Of a stretch of 64,000 bases of DNA, positions 62,170 through 64,000 are shown one piece after another; position 1 is the first letter of the stretch; every line of letters starts with the position of its first letter. Below the pieces are notes generated by a model. It had not been told where the DNA came from. It worked only from the letters and a program-made list of their open reading frames with translations, and searched no databases. A program made the translations under genes and the position numbers. This DNA comes from CAIZQW01 sp942493055 (GTDB lineage Bacteria > Verrucomicrobiota > Kiritimatiellia > RFP12 > UBA1067), in assembly GCA_942493055.1 (NCBI GenBank), contig OW818680.1, positions 682,001 through 746,000 of the forward strand, given 5' to 3'.

Positions 62170-62968
62170 GAATCTCCCCTTTTTTCTCTAACCATGTCCG
62201 TGCTGCATTGCAACACCGGCTGATCCCTGCGTGGTCCTCCGTCAATGTCTTCAAGAACGTCTCTCTAAACTCCAAAGCCTTGCGTTCAAGCACGAGCCTG
62301 ACCGCTGTCCGGTATTGAAAGCCGCCATTCATCCAGCCAACCTGGATCAGCACAAAATCCGCAAAGCAATGGATCCATTCATAACTGACCGTCCGCCCCT
62401 GCTCAACGGCTTCAATCATCTTCGGACACGGAGCGCCTTTCATTTGAAGTCCCCAGGCAATTTCCGGATTGCGCTCCAAGGAGCCATCCAGCACAGCCTT
62501 CTCCAGTAAATGCAAAATATCCAGTTTATCCGCATCGCGCACAAGCCATGCGAGCCTGAGCGCCTCGCCCGTGACTGCCTCTGGAATATCCCGCTTGTTG
62601 TGAACAGCGACCGCGATCAATATAGCCTCCCGCTCTTCATCTGGAAGGTCCTTCAGCCACTGCTGTTCACGGATGATTTTCACGGCCTGCGCAGCATGAT
62701 CAAAGGAGTCGCTGTCCTTAAATGTCTGATAATCCCGAAGCTGTGAATAACGTGCCGTATCGTGCAACAGCGCGGTAGCTTCGCCGAGTTGGAAGTCATC
62801 CGGCCCCCACCCCTCGCCCGCCATCACGCGACGCGCATCCTCCACCACGCGATGCGTATGATCCAGTTTCAGCTTCATCATGACGGCCAATACGCCGTCC
62901 GCATCCTTGAAACTGTCCACATACGCATTGTACTTCTTTGTCAATTCCACATAAAACGTTTCAGTCAT
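62162..62968 (-). CDS. HD-domain phosphohydrolase
   Basis: A 268-residue protein with the HD motif: His37 in DHTHR, then ALLHDTARY with His69-Asp70, HNKRDIPE and VRDADKLDIL. HD enzymes hydrolyse phosphoesters of nucleotides or second messengers; the substrate is unknown. The fold and length resemble the HDIG-type hydrolases found beside envelope enzymes. It is translated just upstream of the DoxX-TIM fusion gene, and the two share an operon. A structured repeat (62983-63169) lies in its upstream region. Confidence 0.87.
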   Translation of the reverse strand: MTETFYVELTKKYNAYVDSFKDADGVLAVMMKLKLDHTHRVVEDARRVMAGEGWGPDDFQLGEATALLHDTARYSQLRDYQTFKDSDSFDHAAQAVKIIREQQWLKDLPDEEREAILIAVAVHNKRDIPEAVTGEALRLAWLVRDADKLDILHLLEKAVLDGSLERNPEIAWGLQMKGAPCPKMIEAVEQGRTVSYEWIHCFADFVLIQVGWMNGGFQYRTAVRLVLERKALEFRETFLKTLTEDHAGISRCCNAARTWLEKKGEIHE

Positions 62969-62982
62969 CTCTACTTGCTTTC

Positions 62983-63169
62983 ATTGGAATGATGGAATAT
63001 GGGAATGTTGGAATGATGGGAAAGACGAACAGCGGCTTTGGGAGGGGCACGCGCCTGCGTGCCTGTGGCGCAGAGGCCTGCGCCGCTCCCAAGAGAGCCT
63101 TCTTCCATCCTGTTCTCCACAGCCCTGGCGAAGGAGGACATTCCAACATTCCACTTTTCCAGTATTCCT
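62983..63169. repeat. Structured repeat, copy B (intergenic)
   Basis: GGAAT runs at both ends flank a three-way-junction palindrome: outer GGGAG (63040-63044) with CTCCC (63086-63090), hairpin 1 GGCACGC-GCCT-GCGTGCC (63046-63063), and hairpin 2 GGCGCAG-AGGC-CTGCGCC (63067-63084). Hairpin 1 has the same stem as copy A at 43745, whereas the hairpin 2 stem differs but still pairs perfectly. Confidence 0.8.
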
Positions 63170-63190
63170 CATTTTTAAAGTTTACCTCCG

Positions 63191-63493
63191 TCATCTCAGG
63201 TGGAGCGAATCCATACGCAACACCCTTTCGGATCGCATGACGTGGAGAACATAAACCGTATCTTTTGCGCACCTATAAAAAATGCGGCAAGGCGGTACGA
63301 TGAGTTCCCGATATCTACCAGCCGGCAGCTCCTTGGGGTGCTTGCCAGATAACGGAAAACTCTCCAACCTGCTCACAATATCAAACACCCTTTGGATCAA
63401 GCGAGATGCCGCATCTGCGTTTTCAAGTGCAATATAATCCGCAATCTCTTCAAGGTCACGGATGGCTGGCTCTGTCCATATCAAGCAAGCCAT
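63191..63493 (-). CDS. ParE/RelE family toxin
   Basis: A 100-residue protein of the ParE/RelE fold: IWTEPAIRDLEEIADYIA at the N-terminus, LESFPLSGKHPKEL, and YRELIVPPCRIFYRCAKDTVYVLHV. ParE toxins poison DNA gyrase; RelE-type toxins cut mRNA on the ribosome. The gene overlaps the upstream Phd/YefM-type antitoxin gene by 13 nt, the usual pattern for this kind of pair. Confidence 0.9.
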   Translation of the reverse strand: MACLIWTEPAIRDLEEIADYIALENADAASRLIQRVFDIVSRLESFPLSGKHPKELPAGRYRELIVPPCRIFYRCAKDTVYVLHVMRSERVLRMDSLHLR

Positions 63494-63738
63494 TTATTCA
63501 TTCTCCGCTTGGCCTGTTCGTGCGTAAGCACCTTATTCTCTTGAATGGCTTGCTCCCCTCGTGCAATACCCTCAAGGATGGACATTCGATTTTGCATCAG
63601 TTCAAACTCATCAACATCAACAAGATAGGCAGATGGGATGCCCCGCTCTGTAATCAATATGGGATTTCTTGAGTCACGCAGGTCAGCTAAAATGCGAGTG
63701 GCTTGACGTTTCAATGTAGTGACTAATTCCGTTTTCAT
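63481..63738 (-). CDS. Phd/YefM family antitoxin
   Basis: An 85-residue protein. The N-terminal Phd/YefM DNA-binding domain has LKRQATRILADLRDSRNPILITERGIPSAYLVDVDEFE-like residues; ILITERGxPxAYLV is diagnostic. The C-terminal tail (LTHEQAKRRMNKWL) should cap the toxin. It is first in the pair and probably binds the palindrome at 63745-63754 to repress its own promoter. Confidence 0.9.
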   Translation of the reverse strand: MKTELVTTLKRQATRILADLRDSRNPILITERGIPSAYLVDVDEFELMQNRMSILEGIARGEQAIQENKVLTHEQAKRRMNKWLA

Positions 63739-63744
63739 AAGTGA

Positions 63745-63777
63745 TACTATAGTAGTCCTTCAGGGCTAAAATGTCAA
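63745..63777 (-). promoter_or_regulatory. Promoter and operator of the ParE/Phd-type pair
   Basis: On the minus strand, TTGACA (63777-63772) and TACTAT (63754-63749) are 17 bp apart. The perfect 10-bp palindrome TACTATAGTA at 63745-63754 covers the -10 box and fits an autorepression operator for the antitoxin. Confidence 0.65.
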
Positions 63778-63954
63778 CTCAAGGAATATGCAGATCTCAC
63801 ACCATAGGTGTTAAGCTTAGAATGAAATACTTTTTCGCAAAAGCCGCAAAGGAGAGCGCAAATAGGGGCCCGGCGAACCCGCACGGGTTCAATGAGCCCG
63901 CCTCACCCATGGATACATGGACGGCGGAGCGAACATTTGCGCGGAATCAACTCA
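63778..63954. other. Repeat-like end region
   Basis: No gene is seen. AATACTTTTTCGCAAA at 63826-63841 also occurs near 58674, and GAACCCG-CA-CGGGTTC (about 63875-63890) is a perfect 7-bp hairpin. Confidence 0.45.
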
Positions 63955-63994
63955 ATTTTCATCAGCAAAAAACTTGTTTTTTGCTGATGAAAAT
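63955..63994. repeat. Perfect 19-bp inverted repeat with 2-base loop
   Basis: ATTTTCATCAGCAAAAAAC (63955-63973) and its exact reverse complement (63976-63994) are separated by TT. In RNA it would be a very strong, AT-rich hairpin. It could be a terminator, a repeat-element end or an assembly fold-back artefact; the window ends 6 bases later, so its wider context is not visible. Confidence 0.85.
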
Positions 63995-64000
63995 GAAATC

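Overview
The window looks like a chromosome segment from a PVC-superphylum bacterium, most likely Kiritimatiellota, Lentisphaerota or Verrucomicrobiota. This is an inference from gene content: many Gfo/Idh/MocA oxidoreductases, xylose-isomerase-like epimerases, DUF1080 and ThuA proteins with HEAT repeats, a DUF4038 glycosidase, a YTLQ-type C-terminal module, and many palindromic intergenic repeats. No rRNA, tRNA, prophage or CRISPR array was recognised.

Layout. 1-3216: two copies of a PRC-barrel gene plus a tiny MNKYDE-type protein gene flank an mgtC-like gene, followed by a 54-residue membrane protein. 3234-7576: a DUF4038 glycosidase and uvrA. 7607-15201: a defence island with a minus-strand set of a ThsB/TIR-like protein, a caspase-like protease, a second TIR protein and a deoxyribosyltransferase/TIR-like protein. 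It also holds a Fic protein, a NotI-like restriction endonuclease overlapping a D12-class adenine methyltransferase, and a VapBC-type pair. 15286-29944: a sugar regulon with a Na+/solute symporter, two Gfo/Idh oxidoreductases, an epimerase, a HEAT/F5-8C/double DUF1080 protein, nagA and a ROK-like protein. Upstream lie a secreted 879-residue protein and a PAS-AraC regulator. A 61-bp block with 21-bp-phased half-sites precedes both the symporter and the secreted-protein gene at identical distances.

29961-34601: housekeeping genes (aroA, a PHP-domain gene, lgt, cdd, a nucleotidase). 34958-41024: a second sugar locus (HEAT/malectin/ThuA protein, Gfo/Idh, epimerase, divergent AraC). 41298-45959: a zinc-ribbon XRE regulator, a radical SAM gene interrupted in frame by a structured repeat, and two secreted proteins. 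46103-56732: an IclR regulator with a 1300-residue HzsA-like/haem-motif/HEAT protein, a 27-bp hairpin array, a polyferredoxin, an FAD oxidoreductase, a phosphoesterase and a GH98-like protein. 57395-60552: a second Fic gene, a repeat-rich stretch, and a small integron cassette array with two good attC sites, one candidate third site and no integrase. 60673-64000: a DoxX/TIM-barrel fusion, an HD hydrolase, a ParE/Phd pair and a perfect 19-bp inverted repeat.

The most notable points are the TIR-caspase locus (resembling type IV Thoeris, with two extra TIR/NDT-like genes), the PAS-AraC operator pair, the cassette array, and a family of three-way-junction palindromes, one copy of which lies inside a protein-coding gene.
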